This document shows, one piece after another, positions 1 through 11,046 of a DNA stretch of 64,000 nucleotides; position 1 is the stretch's first letter; each line of letters begins with the position of its first letter. Source of the stretch: Serendipita indica DSM 11827 (Eukaryota; Basidiomycota; Agaricomycetes; Sebacinales; Serendipitaceae); assembly GCA_910890315.1 (NCBI GenBank), contig CAJVGD010000002.1:992001-1056000 (forward strand), read 5' to 3'. The position numbers and the translations under genes were made by a program. The notes under the pieces are model-generated. The model had not been told where the DNA came from and made no database searches. It was given only the letters and a program-made list of their open reading frames with translations.

Positions 1-1120
1 ATTCGTAGTACGCACGCCTCCTCCGAGTTGGAAGCACCAAGGCTGTTGACTGGCTGAACTTGGGGAGCTGGAAGAGCATTCAATGCAAGAAGTGATGCAG
101 GCGACGACAGTTCTTTGGCAGTGGTAGCAACAGACGCCGCGAGTGTTTGTGGAACAGGCAGGACCGAGCCCGAGGCAGACACAACGACGCTCGTCAACCG
201 AAAGGTAGAGATTGGCATCTTGCACGCCATGCATGCCATACCCTTTTCTCCAGCGGCATTGAGGCAACCCGTGAGGCACGAGCTGCAAACGAGATGGCTG
301 CAAGGGGACAGAAGTGCAGCGCTGTTGAGAGGACGGTTGCAGGCTGCACAAGTAGCGGCATTATTCGGCGTATCGACACGAGGTCGGCTGAAAATGGACT
401 TGAGGGGAGAAACGGGTGAGGGAGGCCCAACGTCGATTGAGTCCATTAGTTTGGGAGGCGTCGTAAGGTTGAGACGCGGAACCTTGGTGGCCAACGCGTG
501 CAGAGGTGAGTCTTCTGGCGTCAATGGCTCAAACTTCTTTGCTCGAAGTGGTGTTTTCACTGGGGTCTAGATTGTGTGAGAAGAGGGAACCCACCGAATG
601 AGGGGTGGCTTACAGTCGAGGGAATAGAATTAGTGCTGTAATTGTTTTGATTGATCTTGTTACGGCGTTGTGTAGAATGAAAAGGAGAAGGGAGCAGTTC
701 TGTGTGGACTGATGAGCGACGAGCGTGTTCTCAACATGGACAATGACACTGACCGTTGCCCTTGCTGGCGCGCCCGGGCGTCTCTGGTGCAGTTTGCTTG
801 CGTTGCGTACGCCAGTTGCTATCACTCGCTTTGGTAGCGTCGAAGTTTTGGCTCTTCGTCTTGAGAGGGGCACGCGAGCGAGTTGCTGCCTCTTGTGGAC
901 GCGCAGACTGCTCAGACGGCGATAAAAGAACCTTGAAACGATTTTTATCACGTGAGTTCACCGGCGTTGCCTCTGGGGTGAGCGGCATCGTCGCAGCTAC
1001 GCTAGACGACCTGGGCGCAACAGGCGTGTTGCTCGACGATTTGCGCGTCGACGAGGCGCGAACTGGAGTAAACGGTGGGCTCTGAGCTGGGAAACGGGGA
1101 GACAAAGTTGGAGAGCTCAT
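1..1120 (-). CDS. RING-finger protein, partial (3' part lies beyond the left edge)
   Basis: Read on the minus strand from an ATG at 1120. Exon 1 (1120-754) codes for a Ser/Pro/Thr-rich, probably disordered N-terminus. A GT donor at 753 and an AG acceptor ending at 564 restore the frame into exon 2, which runs off the window at base 1. Exon 2 holds a cysteine module of the form C-x2-C, C-x-H-x2-C-x2-C, C-x2-C, spelled CAAC, CSHLVCSSC and CMAC. That is the C3HC4 order of a RING finger, so zinc binding and perhaps ubiquitin ligase activity are expected. The repeated TP and SP dipeptides before it could be kinase sites. The rest of the protein is not visible, so the wider family cannot be named. 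The frame choice is firm because the other frames lack the cysteine spacing. Confidence 0.65.
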
Positions 1121-1271
1121 GGCAGACGAGAAGTGGGGAGAGACAAGAGGTGAGTGGCTGTACAGCGATCAGACACGGTTTCAAAGTCCGCGGAGCACGC
1201 GTCAAAATAAGGCCGTTAATCGAGATTTGGCTACTATTTATATTATAAACATAGTATAGATAAATATACAC

Positions 1272-2201
1272 TCAGGGAACGGGCACCATGGGAGGAAGCG
1301 GCCTCCCATCCCACCAAAGGACAGGTTGGGCCCCGGCATCTGTCACTTCCCATCTCACTTCAAGTCTACCACGCAGTAGACCGTTCTCTGACCCTAATGC
1401 AGAGTTCCACAGCAGCGAAGGTGCTCGCTCGCCTTCTGCGGCTTGTTCGGCTGATGGATCAGGCTCCTTGGGTAGATGCAGCAGAAGAAATGGTATTGGT
1501 GACGACATTGCTCGAGATATTGCTTTACTGGTGAATGGTGAAAGCGAAACGAGCATTGCCAATATTGGGAGTGACTTCGGATGATACGTCTGCGCCACTT
1601 GCTCCTCGGATGGAGCCAATGGTGACATGACAGCGCGAGGAAAGAAATGTCGATGAAGGACTCCTTCCATCTCGCGCACGTAGCTTGGACCAAAGGGCTT
1701 TTTCTCGGCCTTGCACTGCGCCAAAACACGTATCCTCCATCGGTTTGCAGTACCGTCCTCATCAAAAGTCTCTGGATTTCCTGTACTGCTTGGTGCTGTG
1801 TCGCAAGGAAGCCACCACCACCCAACCAGATCCAAACCACCGTCACCAGGTCCGGCAGTTCTCTCCAAACTCATTGAGAACCGCTCTCTCAGAAGACTCT
1901 GAGCACGCAGCTCAAATTGTGTACCGACAGATACTGTGCTCTTTGGCGGCATTTCGACGTCGACCGGCTCGAGGGATAAATCCTTAGCCATTTCGGTCAT
2001 CCCCTTTTCCCCTTTGACGGTCTTCGCTTTCTTCTTTCCCTTAGTTTCTGATTTGATGGTCTTTGTACGCTTTTTTGGTTTCTTGTGGTCTCCAGTTGCA
2101 TACAAACGGCAAATAGAGTATCCAGGTTGAAAACAGGCTCCTCCCGGAGGTTTGAGAAATGTACTGGGTGTTCTGGGTGTTGATTGAAGGAGCCGCAGCA
2201 T
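1272..2201 (-). CDS. RRG7: RRG7-like mitochondrial protein (DUF2034, PD-(D/E)XK nuclease fold)
   Basis: An intronless 309-residue reading frame. I place the start at 2201, because the longer frame begins at a TTG. Residues 1-35 are rich in Leu, Arg and Ser without acidic residues, as in a mitochondrial presequence. A long Lys-rich stretch follows. The core carries GTQFE, then GDGGLDLVG, then VLAQCK. These match the E, GD and (E/Q)xK motifs of the restriction-endonuclease-like fold found in the DUF2034/RRG7 family, which yeast needs for respiratory growth. Whether it cuts DNA is unknown. The C-terminus ends soon after the motif block, as in the family. The gene lies tail to head with the RING gene and divergent from GPI12. 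Confidence 0.8.
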   Translation of the reverse strand: MLRLLQSTPRTPSTFLKPPGGACFQPGYSICRLYATGDHKKPKKRTKTIKSETKGKKKAKTVKGEKGMTEMAKDLSLEPVDVEMPPKSTVSVGTQFELRAQSLLRERFSMSLERTAGPGDGGLDLVGWWWLPCDTAPSSTGNPETFDEDGTANRWRIRVLAQCKAEKKPFGPSYVREMEGVLHRHFFPRAVMSPLAPSEEQVAQTYHPKSLPILAMLVSLSPFTSKAISRAMSSPIPFLLLHLPKEPDPSAEQAAEGERAPSLLWNSALGSENGLLRGRLEVRWEVTDAGAQPVLWWDGRPLPPMVPVP

Positions 2202-2737
2202 GGCCAGATGCGCGGTGGGAGATGGCAAAGCTCAACCTTCGCTGCTCGCCTTTTGACCCCTGCCTCGACCTGGTGTAACCAAATCAGACTCTTCAAAATG
2301 CCGTTTCGCTGTCAGTTCTGTCTCCTTTTGCTTGTTACGCGTTTAGTTAACTCTACGGGATTGCTGACTTGCTCCTGTAGACCATAAGACAATTCCATTA
2401 TCCCGCGGTTTCTCTATCTGCACATCAATGGTCGTAGAATTTCTTTTTCTGCGCGCTTGGGGGACCATTTGACCTACCATCGCTGAGAGTTGCAAGTCGT
2501 CTCCCTCTGGACGCAACGACTGCGGCTAACAAGCGCATGTATAGCTTAAACTGTGCATACCTTGTACTTTTTGATGGTTCACGAACAGTTCTAGCGAGCT
2601 TGTTGGACATGACGTCGAGACATTGTACTCTGCTGTTACCCTTACAACTCTTGAAATCTTACCATGTTCTGATATCTACTGCATTGCTGCATACTTGTCG
2701 TCTACTCAGCTACCGCAGGTGGAACACAAACTTGGGC
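2202..2737. promoter_or_regulatory. Divergent intergenic region between the RRG7-like gene and GPI12
   Basis: About 536 bp separate the two start codons. I see no protein-coding signal that fits neighbouring families and no RNA gene. It presumably holds both promoters. No clear TATA element stands out. Confidence 0.4.
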
Positions 2738-3694
2738 ATGCATCGTTTCCGCCCGAAACGCTGGCTACTCGCGGCTGCCCCTATCCTCGCGCTGCTGATA
2801 CTTGGAGATGAAAAGCCGGCAACTATAAACCCAAACGAACGTGTCCTTCTCGTCACTGCCCACCCGGATGATGAATGTTTCTTTTTCGGACCGACTCTGC
2901 TCGGACTGAGCTCGCAAACCGATTCGCTTTTCTCGCTCACGGTATCAAATGGTATGTTCTTCTTTCTTGGTGATAGAGGGTGTCCATGACGTCCCTCGTC
3001 CGAAGGCAACAACGACGGCTTAGGACTTAGTCGGGAACCAGAACTGCGCTCGAGCCTTGCCATCCTGGGCGTACCTCCCGAACGAAGCTTTCTTCTCAGT
3101 CATCCGCAAGTATGGGCGCCCAGGAGATGAACCCTGACTGACTTGCCGTCTGACAGCCTTTTGCAAGATAACTTTACGCAGGTGTGGGACTCAAATGTCA
3201 TCATCGAGGCTATATTACCTTACGTGCTGGATCACCGTATCACGACCGTATGTCATCGTCCCCCTCCGCCTCTGCCTCAGTCCTCTTGACCGTCCCCAAC
3301 TGCACAGATCTTGACTTTCGATCGCCTTGGGATCTCATCTCACCCAAATCACTATTCTTTATTCTATGGAGTCCAGCATCTGCTGGTGTCAGCACCGTTT
3401 AGGCGGCATCAGCTTCGCGCATACGCTCTGGTTACGGAGCCACTCCTCATCAAGTATAGTGGGTGGCTTGGATTGCTTTCCAGGTGGATATTCTACCGTC
3501 ATACTTCCAAGGGAGATGCGACCTCGTTGGGGCTCCCGGCGCGACGGTACACGTCCGGGCTTCCATCGTATCTTATCACGTTTTATGCAATGACCCAACA
3601 CCGGTCTCAGATGGTCTGGTTTCGGTGGCTCTACCTATTTTTCTCTAGGTATCTTTGGGTCAATGACTGGGTCGAGATCGAGGCTGCCTCGTAG
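2738..3694 (+). CDS. GPI12: N-acetylglucosaminyl-phosphatidylinositol de-N-acetylase
   Basis: Homolog of PIG-L/GPI12, which removes the acetyl group from GlcNAc-PI in the second step of GPI-anchor synthesis at the endoplasmic reticulum. The start at 2738 gives a hydrophobic N-terminal segment (WLLAAAPILALLIL), the usual ER anchor. The metal-binding motif AHPDDE follows at about residue 43. Later exons carry NNDGLGLSREPEL, LQDNFTQVWD, LTFDRLGISSHPNHYS and, near the end, HRSQMVWFRWLY, all in family order. Exon 1 ends at 2951 and exon 2 is 3006-3109. The last exon starts near 3309 and runs to the stop at 3694. At the exon 2/3 junction (near 3157) the obvious acceptor puts the conserved LQDN block one base out of frame, so a consensus indel or unusual splice site is likely there. 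Confidence 0.85.
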
Positions 3695-4568
3695 CCGTGC
3701 AGCTGGATGCCGAACCAGATTCCCCAACGCGCGCTATTCGGTTAATCAATGTCGAATGAATGATAAGACGTGCCTCTTCAACGTCCACAAGCATGTGTAT
3801 TTACAGATCGTCAGAATTCCTATCACATGCAGCGTCAGCGGCATTAGAAGTGGCGGACCGCTCAAAGTGACGCCGCACGTTCAAGTCACGTAGTTGCGTA
3901 CCCCAAGATCTCGAATCAAGGGAGTTACCGAGCCGCCTTCCCGAGATGCGTTGGCCTCGCACCAATAGGGGTTCAAGATATGGGTCGCGTACACTGATGG
4001 TGAATCTGCGGGCGCCTGACGACCTCTCAAACGCCCGGATCAGCATTCAAAGCAATTTCTCTTAGCCTTTTTAACTGCATCTCGATCTCACTCGGGACCC
4101 GACGGTAAGGGACACAATTACGCGGGAAACTTCCGACCTGTGAGCAGCTGGTACGCTGTCGATGTCGATAGATCCCCGACTTCATCAGACAATATGTCTC
4201 ACGGAGTAGCCGGATTACCCTCGACGGAACAAGGCCACGGAACGACATGGACATTCGGCTCCAAATGGCAAGCAGGGTCCGAAGTCGACGAGAACACAGA
4301 GGTTTTTACCGAGATCCCGTCCAATTGCTCGACCCAATCTCCACCGATCGTTGTTCCCTTGTTTGCTTCTATACCACTATTGCTACCTTCTGTGGTGGGA
4401 AGCGTCACGTCTCGTAGTGGCAACAAAAGAGGACAGCACGGCACGAAACTGCCGGTGAGTTCCGCAGATCCAGCTACTTAGCTGGTGGGTGTTCGTCCTG
4501 GCCAGCTTGCTCTCTTCCTCACCCCTGCTCAGCTCCTAGGGTCTGCCATCTCGTCACCAAAAAAAATC
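3695..4568. promoter_or_regulatory. Long region upstream of the WOPR regulator gene
   Basis: About 870 bp with no gene I can support. An open frame at 4140-4481 (+) has no recognisable motif and cannot be spliced in frame into the WOPR exon by the donor I tested (4455). Long upstream regions are common for developmental regulators, so this is most simply the promoter and 5' leader of the next gene. Confidence 0.35.
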
Positions 4569-5848
4569 ATGCAACTCCCCACCCTCGTCAACACACGTCT
4601 TCGTTCCACCGCGGACGCACACATCATCATGTCCGTACAATTCCAGCCCCAAAATTGTCTCGGAGGTGGATCGCTCACACCTCCTCCGCTAGCCACGCCG
4701 CCCGAATGGGACTATTGAGAATGGTCGAGCGCCGTCTCGACGCACAAGAACGAGCAGAAATTCAAGTAGGAAATATCTACGTCTGGGAAGAGAGAGGTGC
4801 CCTCGACTTGAGTGGGATGGGCATCGAGCGATGGTGAGGGGAATCGCCCTTTGTGCTTTCCGAAGACGTCGCGACTAAGCCTCGTGCTAGGACCGATGGC
4901 CTACGCTGGGGCCCAAGTCGTCTGCGAAATGTGCGGAGTTTTTCCATGCGCGCCTGCCTATAGCTCACTAGACGCCACACCCCTTCAGGACTTTTTGTTC
5001 TATCAGCAGCGAGAGGATAACCCGAGAGACAAACAAGTGAATCCGACCATTAAACGGTGAGACTCCCCAGAGGCTGGCTGCTCGCCTCGGTCGAGGATTG
5101 ATTGACCGACTGACTGATTGATCTACACAATAGGCGTGAGACGGAGCCGCACGACCCTCATTCAGGTCCCTCCGCCGCTGTAGACGAAATGGATCGCTTG
5201 GTAAGTACCGAGCCGCGGCGTGTTGGCGACAGCCTAAATGTCTTGTTACAGATCAAGCAAACGTACTCAGTTCATGTCTATGAAAATGGACAGCCGGCTA
5301 ATCGCCGCATCAAGCTGCACATCACCGCCTACTTCAATCGCCGGTCGGTGGAGAGTCTGAGCACGATTGAACACAATCCTACCCTGCGATCAATTGTCCT
5401 CCCACCAGGGTTGTATCGCAGCGCGCGAGTCGGAAAACCCAAGACGAGCGAAACAAACGCAAGCTCGGATGGAAGCTATTCACCAACGGAACGGTCCCCC
5501 GTTCTGTCCTCGGAACGAGACGGGTTCGAACGCTTACCTCCTATCGTGACCAATCTTCATTCGCCTACTCTTTCGGACGATTTTATGGACCAGCAGAGCC
5601 GGAAGACCGGGGCTGGTTATCACGCAGGACCGTACCCAAAGGCACGCGATGGATCGTACTCTCCCACGATTGCAGATAAGCGTGCATACTGGATGAGCGA
5701 GAATCGTCGGGATACTGATGCCAATCCGTACCCTGTCCTGCCCTCACTCAGGACAGCGCTGGCATCCGTCCCCTGGGGTCCAACCCAACGAAATGCCGAG
5801 GACGACCTTCAACTGTCTCGGTTGGACATTGCCCGTGCACTGGTGTGA
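4569..5848 (+). CDS. WOPR-domain transcription regulator (Gti1/Pac2 family)
   Basis: Six exons fit perfectly: 4569-4630, 4693-4833, 4891-4930, 4989-5056, 5134-5200 and 5252-5848, giving 324 residues. The WOPR box fills the first half. Its first part runs through RLRSTADAHII, AARMGLLRMVERRLD, VGNIYVWEERG, GIERWTDGLRWGPSR and DFLFYQQRE. The second part, after a short linker, is IKQTYSVHV and KLHITAYF. WOPR proteins (Wor1, Ryp1, Sge1, Pac2) are sequence-specific DNA-binding master regulators of morphology, conidiation, mating or virulence in fungi. The wording of the box matches the Pac2-like branch better than Wor1. The C-terminal 150 residues are Ser/Pro-rich and probably disordered. The start at 4569 is chosen because it begins just ahead of the conserved STADAH block. 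Confidence 0.9.
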
Positions 5849-6040
5849 GAAGGATATATACCCGACAAGGTACCGTCGTAATAATATTGTGTTGCCTACG
5901 GATGGCTTTGTGCTTGTTGTTCTGGGTTATTATATGTACAGACCAAAAATACTGCAGTGTCTTTGTCTTGAAATACACGCCAGCGTTGTATTCTCCTGAG
6001 CGAATGTGGTACCTGTTGATCCTCTTCTCCGCTACAACCG

Positions 6041-8106
6041 ATGTCATCCGCGGGTCAGGCTGTCCTCCCAACCGTAAATCCCAAATCTGCAGATGTCGCG
6101 ACGTCAACATCAACAACGGCTCGTGCAGCAAAGAGGACAACCAAAGCAGCACAAAAGGTCGCAACAACTCTACGTAAAGGACGTCTGAGCTGACCTATGA
6201 CAGCTCCAAGTGCTCCCGGATACGCCAGAGCCCCTTACACAATCACAACTCCTAGATGAAACCCGTCGTCAGCTTGTAGACGAAGGCCTGGATGTCGAAC
6301 AGCCGCAAACGTCGGAGACGTCGCCCGCGGAAGACGAGCTCGAGGTGGCTCCATGCAGTAATCACGAGACCTTTTACTCACGCTCGCGTAGGTCTACCAA
6401 CAAATTGCGCAAATTCCAGAAGGCACGGCACGCGCCGATGCGCTCAGGCTCACAAAGAATGCAATAAAGAAGCTCCCGCGAGTTACAGCTTATTGTACCG
6501 CGAGGTGAGTGTCCACTCTGAGACGACTCAATATGGCACTAATGCCGCTGTTAGCTCCTACAACTTTGACGAAATCGTCAAATTTCTCAAGGCGCGAAAA
6601 TCCACCTACGAAACCGATCCACGAATTCTTGACGATGCCATTTACACTCCTTATACATACCGTAATGCGCCTCAGCGACCGAAAAGGCCGGGCTCCATTT
6701 CCAGGGGCTCGCGTTCTCGCCCATCTTCTCCAGCGATGGGAGACCTTCTAAGGCTCGACGAAGACCCTCGTTCAGACGAAGCGGAATGGAATAGGTCCAA
6801 CTCTTATGGCAAAGGTCGAATCCGCGAACTACTGACAGACATTGACGATATGAGCGATGTTTTCATCTTCAAGTATGGGACTGTTGTGATTTGGGGTATG
6901 ACAGAAGATGATGAACAACGCTTCATCTCCTCGATGTGAGCTCGGCTATGTCCCTTTGAGTCACGCGCAGGCTGACTCTTGGCCCCTTAGAAAGCGGTTC
7001 GCCGAGGAAAACCTGTGTACGTTGGATTGAGGCAGACACACTCACATGCTCATATACTTGATACAGCATCGGCAGAAATGCAAATGGAGGACTTAAGGTG
7101 GTATACGGCGAGTTACAGCCGAATCTATAACGACGTTATTACTCTGCGTAAGGTATGCCGTTCTCAATCTCACGATAATCTTCCCTCATCACTTTCGTCG
7201 TCATAGGGCTCCAGTTACATGTACGTCTCGCCCACCATGCGCCCGCTGGCTCGCGCGACTCATTCGGCTGCTCAGGACCAAATTGTCGCTATCGCACGCA
7301 TTGGCACAGTCTGCAAAGATATCTTTGGTATGTGTTGCATTGTCGGAAGCGGGAGCGCGGTTGCAACACTGCATGTGAGCGAGGCAAGGCACAGACCACA
7401 AGCGCTCCCGCACTACGCCGAGCGACTCCGAGATTTGTCTGATTGGGTGCCAGTTTGAGGACCGGATTGCGGCGACCATTGCAGAGACAAAGAACATACC
7501 TGACATGATTGCTGAGACAGGTGCCATAACGGTCAGAGAAGCTGCCTTTAGGTTTGGACCCCTCGTATTGACCCGAATACGATCAGATGCCCCACGACGA
7601 CATCATGAAGCAAATTGGTAAAGTGTTCCTGCTCCGCATGAATGTGAATCACGTTGGTTCCATTCTGGACGCTCCCGTGGGTCCTCCATCAACCGCTTGA
7701 CGTACACATTCTGATGGATTCGACTTCTAGGAGATCTTTTGGGTTAGTAATTATGCAATAATGGACAGGAACTATTCGGTCGCTGACTTGAGGGCACGGT
7801 ACCCTACTCCCCACAACGCATGGAACCCCTGACGTCTCTTCTGTCCGCCAATAGAAATTCCCGGACCTCCAGCCCTTGTATGAAGCCGCCAGGGAGTACC
7901 TCGAGCTTCCTCAGCGACTCGAGGTCCTCAACAGCCGCGTCGATGTCCTACAAGACATGCTCAAACTGCTCAAGGAATCAGTGACCTCGCGCCATTCGGA
8001 GAGGCTGGAACAGATAGTGATTGCCCTCATTGCAGTCGAGATCATACTAGGCCTCATGACCATTGCCGTCGACCTCTTCTCGCCCGCATACGAGCTTCCA
8101 TCATGA
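6041..8106 (+). CDS. RMD1: RMD1-like protein (DUF155 family), membrane-anchored
   Basis: Multi-exon gene of the DUF155 family (yeast RMD1/RMD8, fission yeast Sif2, human RMND1 kin). Exon 1 (6041-6157) codes for a Thr/Ala/Lys-rich leader. Later exons give KLPRVTAYCTA, SSYNFDEIVKFL, then VFIFKYGTVVIWGM, the family signature. After that come LRWYTASYSRIYNDVITLR, LSHALAQSAKISLFEDRIA, AETKNIPDMIAETG, DIMKQIGKVFLLRMNVN, then a coiled-coil-like stretch ending in an apparent membrane helix (IVIALIAVEIILGLMTIAVD). All join in frame across GT-AG introns, for example 6158-6203, and GSSYM continues across an intron to LSHALAQS. RMND1 is linked to mitochondrial translation. The role of the fungal paralogs is less clear, and I cannot tell which branch this is. 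Confidence 0.85.
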
Positions 8107-8574
8107 GATCGGTACGCGCTTGGGGTGGTCTGGCTAGAGACGTATCAGCATACACACCGGGACCAAGGGCGCCGTTGCTCATTCGTTGCACGATATCGCT
8201 CCTTCCATTTGTAGGATACCTGGGGCTTTCAGCCTGGCTTCTGTAATCTATGCATACGATTGATCGGGTGGACTGGATACATAAACTGTTGATTGTCAAA
8301 CGATGTGGAGCCAAATCGGGCTCAGTACCATCAGTCAAGCGTAGTTCTCGCGTGTCTAATGCAGTTTAACGTGGACTGCGAAGGCGACGTAACAGCCTAG
8401 CGGACATGGGTCCGGATCCATGCTCAACAGTGGTCACGACCAAAGGCGGGGTTTGTAAAGTGAGCTCGGATACAGCAATCGTATAGATCTACATATAATG
8501 TGAATTGTGTGACCAGGGAGGCAATTACGGCGGAGTCGGGGGGATTCCATGGCAATGTTCGTCCTGTGTGTATA
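8107..8574. other. Gap between the RMD1-like gene and the small spliced gene
   Basis: About 470 bp between two convergent 3' ends. No motif, RNA gene or repeat is seen. Probably 3' untranslated sequence of both genes. Confidence 0.35.
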
Positions 8575-9093
8575 TTACACGTCGCCTTCGCCTAGCCACT
8601 GGCCTCCGGAATTTATAATGAGCTTTCTCGCCCACTCCTCCCGGGGGAGAATGTTCCCGTGAGAGGGTGAAGAATTGCACACCGCCGAGTTCTGACCGAC
8701 ATGGTAGTTAACGGAATACCAGTGTCGCGGACTGGGTTCTCCGTTTGAACTAATCTATCAAGGGTCGTCAGTGATCAGAGATCACGCGTGTGGGCCAGCA
8801 CCCAATGAGTCGTAGCTCCAGAGCGCGATGAGCGGTAAACTCGACGTCGAGCGCTGTAGGCGGGTGGAGAATGAGTCAGGAGCGGTTACTCACTGTATTC
8901 TTCCACACTTCCTCTGATACGATGTGGCCCTCTGTCCAGGCCGCGCGTTGCTGCTCTGGGAGCGTGATGAGCACGTAAACGCGCTCTCCAACCTGGTTTC
9001 CAGAGCGTCGTGAGTGATTGGAAGACCTCTAAGTCGAGAACTGACCTGGTATCTCGCACTATGGTTAACGAAGATTGAGGTCATGCTGGTCAT
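8575..9093 (-). CDS. Small spliced gene, 108 residues, unknown function (possible tudor/SH3-like fold)
   Basis: Three minus-strand exons join exactly in frame: 9093-9046, 8992-8894 and 8754-8575. The product contains YQVGERVYVLI, then AAWTEGHIVSEEVWKNT, then HWYSVNYHVGQNSAVC, and ends REEWARKLIINSGGQW plus a short tail. A KYQVG-R-V-V start, a W-x-G-x-I core and a closing W-R-V-Y pattern recalls small beta-barrel domains of the tudor/SH3 kind, but this is only a resemblance. No domain can be named. Support comes from three coding blocks that share phase, consensus splice sites and non-random composition. The second intron (139 bp) is longer than the usual 45-60 bp here, so a further tiny exon is possible. 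Confidence 0.5.
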
Positions 9094-9469
9094 GGTTGTG
9101 GAGCGTCCAACGAGAGAGCGAGGAGATTAAGTATGGCGGGGTCAGAAGCTGTTGTTATTAGTGCTGTGTGGAACAGAATGAAAGTAGGCCAGATGACAGG
9201 TTCGATGTGGGCGGGAGGGGATGGCGATAACGCTCATTCTGTGCTAACAGGGCCACAGGACCGAAATGCAGAACTGGGGTGATCGTGGAGGAGACACAGG
9301 CGAGCCTTCTTTGATGATGATGGTCATTAGAGGAAAGTGCAAGCCACCCAGATTGTGGAGATGGCGGCGCCAAAGGACCGATGTGTGACAAGACCCAGAA
9401 ATGTGGTTGCGCAGACTTGCTTCTTTTCGAGACCTTGTCAAGAGCCGACATGTCACAGGACAGCACGTG
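9094..9469. other. Gap between RPC37 and the small gene
   Basis: About 375 bp between the 3' end of RPC37 and the start of the small gene, both on the minus strand. It should contain the small gene's promoter. Nothing else is recognised. Confidence 0.3.
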
Positions 9470-10395
9470 TTAGAGAATTGAAGCCATTGTAGATGTACAT
9501 CGAAGTACGGTATCTGTTGGCGTCACCAGCTGGTCGAGCAGCTTCGTGGAAGCCTCCTGACAGGAGTGAGATTGATAAAAGCCGGCGGGCCAGCAGGGTC
9601 GAAAGTTACAGTACCTCGTCAGAGTACCTGATAGGAACCCAAGCCTCCGCCTCCTCTGCGGCCAGGGTCCTGAGCATCTCCCTGCGCATGTCGCTGATTC
9701 CACTCGCGGAAAGGGTGCCATCCGTTTTTCGGGCGATTAGGTGCACCTCCCTCGCCTCCTTCTTGCTCTTCTTCTCTTCCCTTTCTTCTCCTTCATGCTC
9801 AGCGTCGTTCTCATCGTCATCCTCCTCGCCAGCAGGCCTGCGACGGGCCTTCTGAGACAGCACGTCGATGTAGCCAAGATGTGGGCGCAGTTTGTGGGTG
9901 GCCGCGACGGGATGGAGGTATAGACGATCTAAACAGTGAGAATAGAGCGGGAAATTCGGCATTGTACCGTCCCGACTGTGGTCACACGGCGAGCGGGAGC
10001 CAAGGAGGAAATCGCGACTTACTGCCGCGCAACAGCCCGACCATGTACGTCCCTCTGTGGGGAACCTGTTCGCTTCGGAGCCTCAGTTCGTCCAGACGAT
10101 GTTCTTCGCGTCCTGCATGCGGTTTTCTTCCATCCTCTTCGTACCTGGCATCGCCGTATTCCAGCCCGCGACGCTGATTCCAGACCTCTTCGCGTGTATC
10201 AAAAGGCACGTGTACTTCCAATCTGTCACTCAGGGGCTTGATCCGGGCCGTGATCGCCTTGCCTGCCCGTTTGGCTGATGGCGGCGGGGCGAGTGGTCGG
10301 GACGAAAGTGGATACTGATGAAGCTGAAGCCTTGGATCAAAAGTCGTCGAGAGCTGAATAGGGATCACGGATACGATGGGGTCGTCGTCGTCCAT
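9470..10395 (-). CDS. RPC37: DNA-directed RNA polymerase III subunit RPC5/RPC37
   Basis: Three exons (10395-10023, 9928-9615, 9556-9470) give 257 residues with every junction in phase. The protein opens with an acidic MDDDDPIVSVIPI stretch, then LHQYPLSSRPLAPP. It continues with KPLSDRLEVHVPFDTR and TYMVGLLRGNRLYLHPV, then LRPHLGYIDVL, an acidic low-complexity insert, and the late block EAWVPIRYSDE. This order is that of Rpc37 (Sin-like family), which pairs with Rpc53 in the TFIIF-like module of Pol III and takes part in initiation, termination and reinitiation. The yeast protein is 282 residues, so the length fits. The last exon is short (28 codons plus stop) and easy to miss. Confidence 0.9.
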
Positions 10396-10522
10396 CGCCC
10401 AAGGAGAAGATCGCGGTCAGGTCCAACTTTGTTCAACACGGTTTGAACCGTCTACAAGCATCCTCGCTGCCTCATGTAGCCTCTGCAGACAAGAAGAGAT
10501 GTTGACCCGCATTTATCATGAT

Positions 10523-10936
10523 TTCTGACGCCATTCGCCGTGTACTGTCATACCGGTCGCAAGACGAGGCCGCGGAAAGGTCTTGGAGGACAAGATTGGG
10601 GCTCTGGACGAGCTAGCGTCCTTATACGCTGCTCGAAGAGGCTTACAGAATCTGTTTGAACAAGCGTGCGACGTAATAGGCCAGATCTATTGTTCCGGGG
10701 AAACGACGAAGGGGGACAGCTCCCACCACGTCAAAGTCGAACTCAGGCGTGGAAAGACCCCAAAATCATACAAGTCTGATTATCTCGACTCTAATCACTC
10801 CCATCTGGGAACAACCCGCGACTTTTCCAGCCCCGGCTTGAGTCGACAAGTCACAGCGCTCTCAGCCACCAACCCGATGACTCGAAGAATAAGAGTTAGT
10901 TGTTTAGAACAGTCCGCGGTCTCGACTAGGAGCTAG
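10523..10936 (+). CDS. Possible small gene, unsupported by homology
   Basis: An ATG at about 10521-10523 opens a short frame (starting MISDAIRRVLSYRS). A second frame at 10583-10936 carries a helical-looking segment (ALDELASLYAARRGLQNLF) followed by polar sequence. I could not find a splice pair that joins them convincingly. No family is recognised. It may be a real short gene, part of the 5' leader of the next gene, or chance. Confidence 0.2.
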
Positions 10937-11046
10937 CCGATCAAACAGGTGGTGTATGCGCACACAGTATCCGCAGTCATTGCCTTCTAGAGATATAAAC
11001 CAGAGGGCACCCAGCCTCAGCGATTCAACTCTTGACTTCTACCGCG

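Noticed and set aside
4140-4481. Open frame of 113 codons ahead of the WOPR gene
   Set aside because: No motif, and the tested splice out of it does not reach the WOPR frame. More likely leader or promoter sequence.
8340-8480. Possible tRNA or structured RNA between the RMD1-like and small genes
   Set aside because: I could not find a cloverleaf with a T-loop GTTCRANNC consensus. Nothing else supports an RNA gene.
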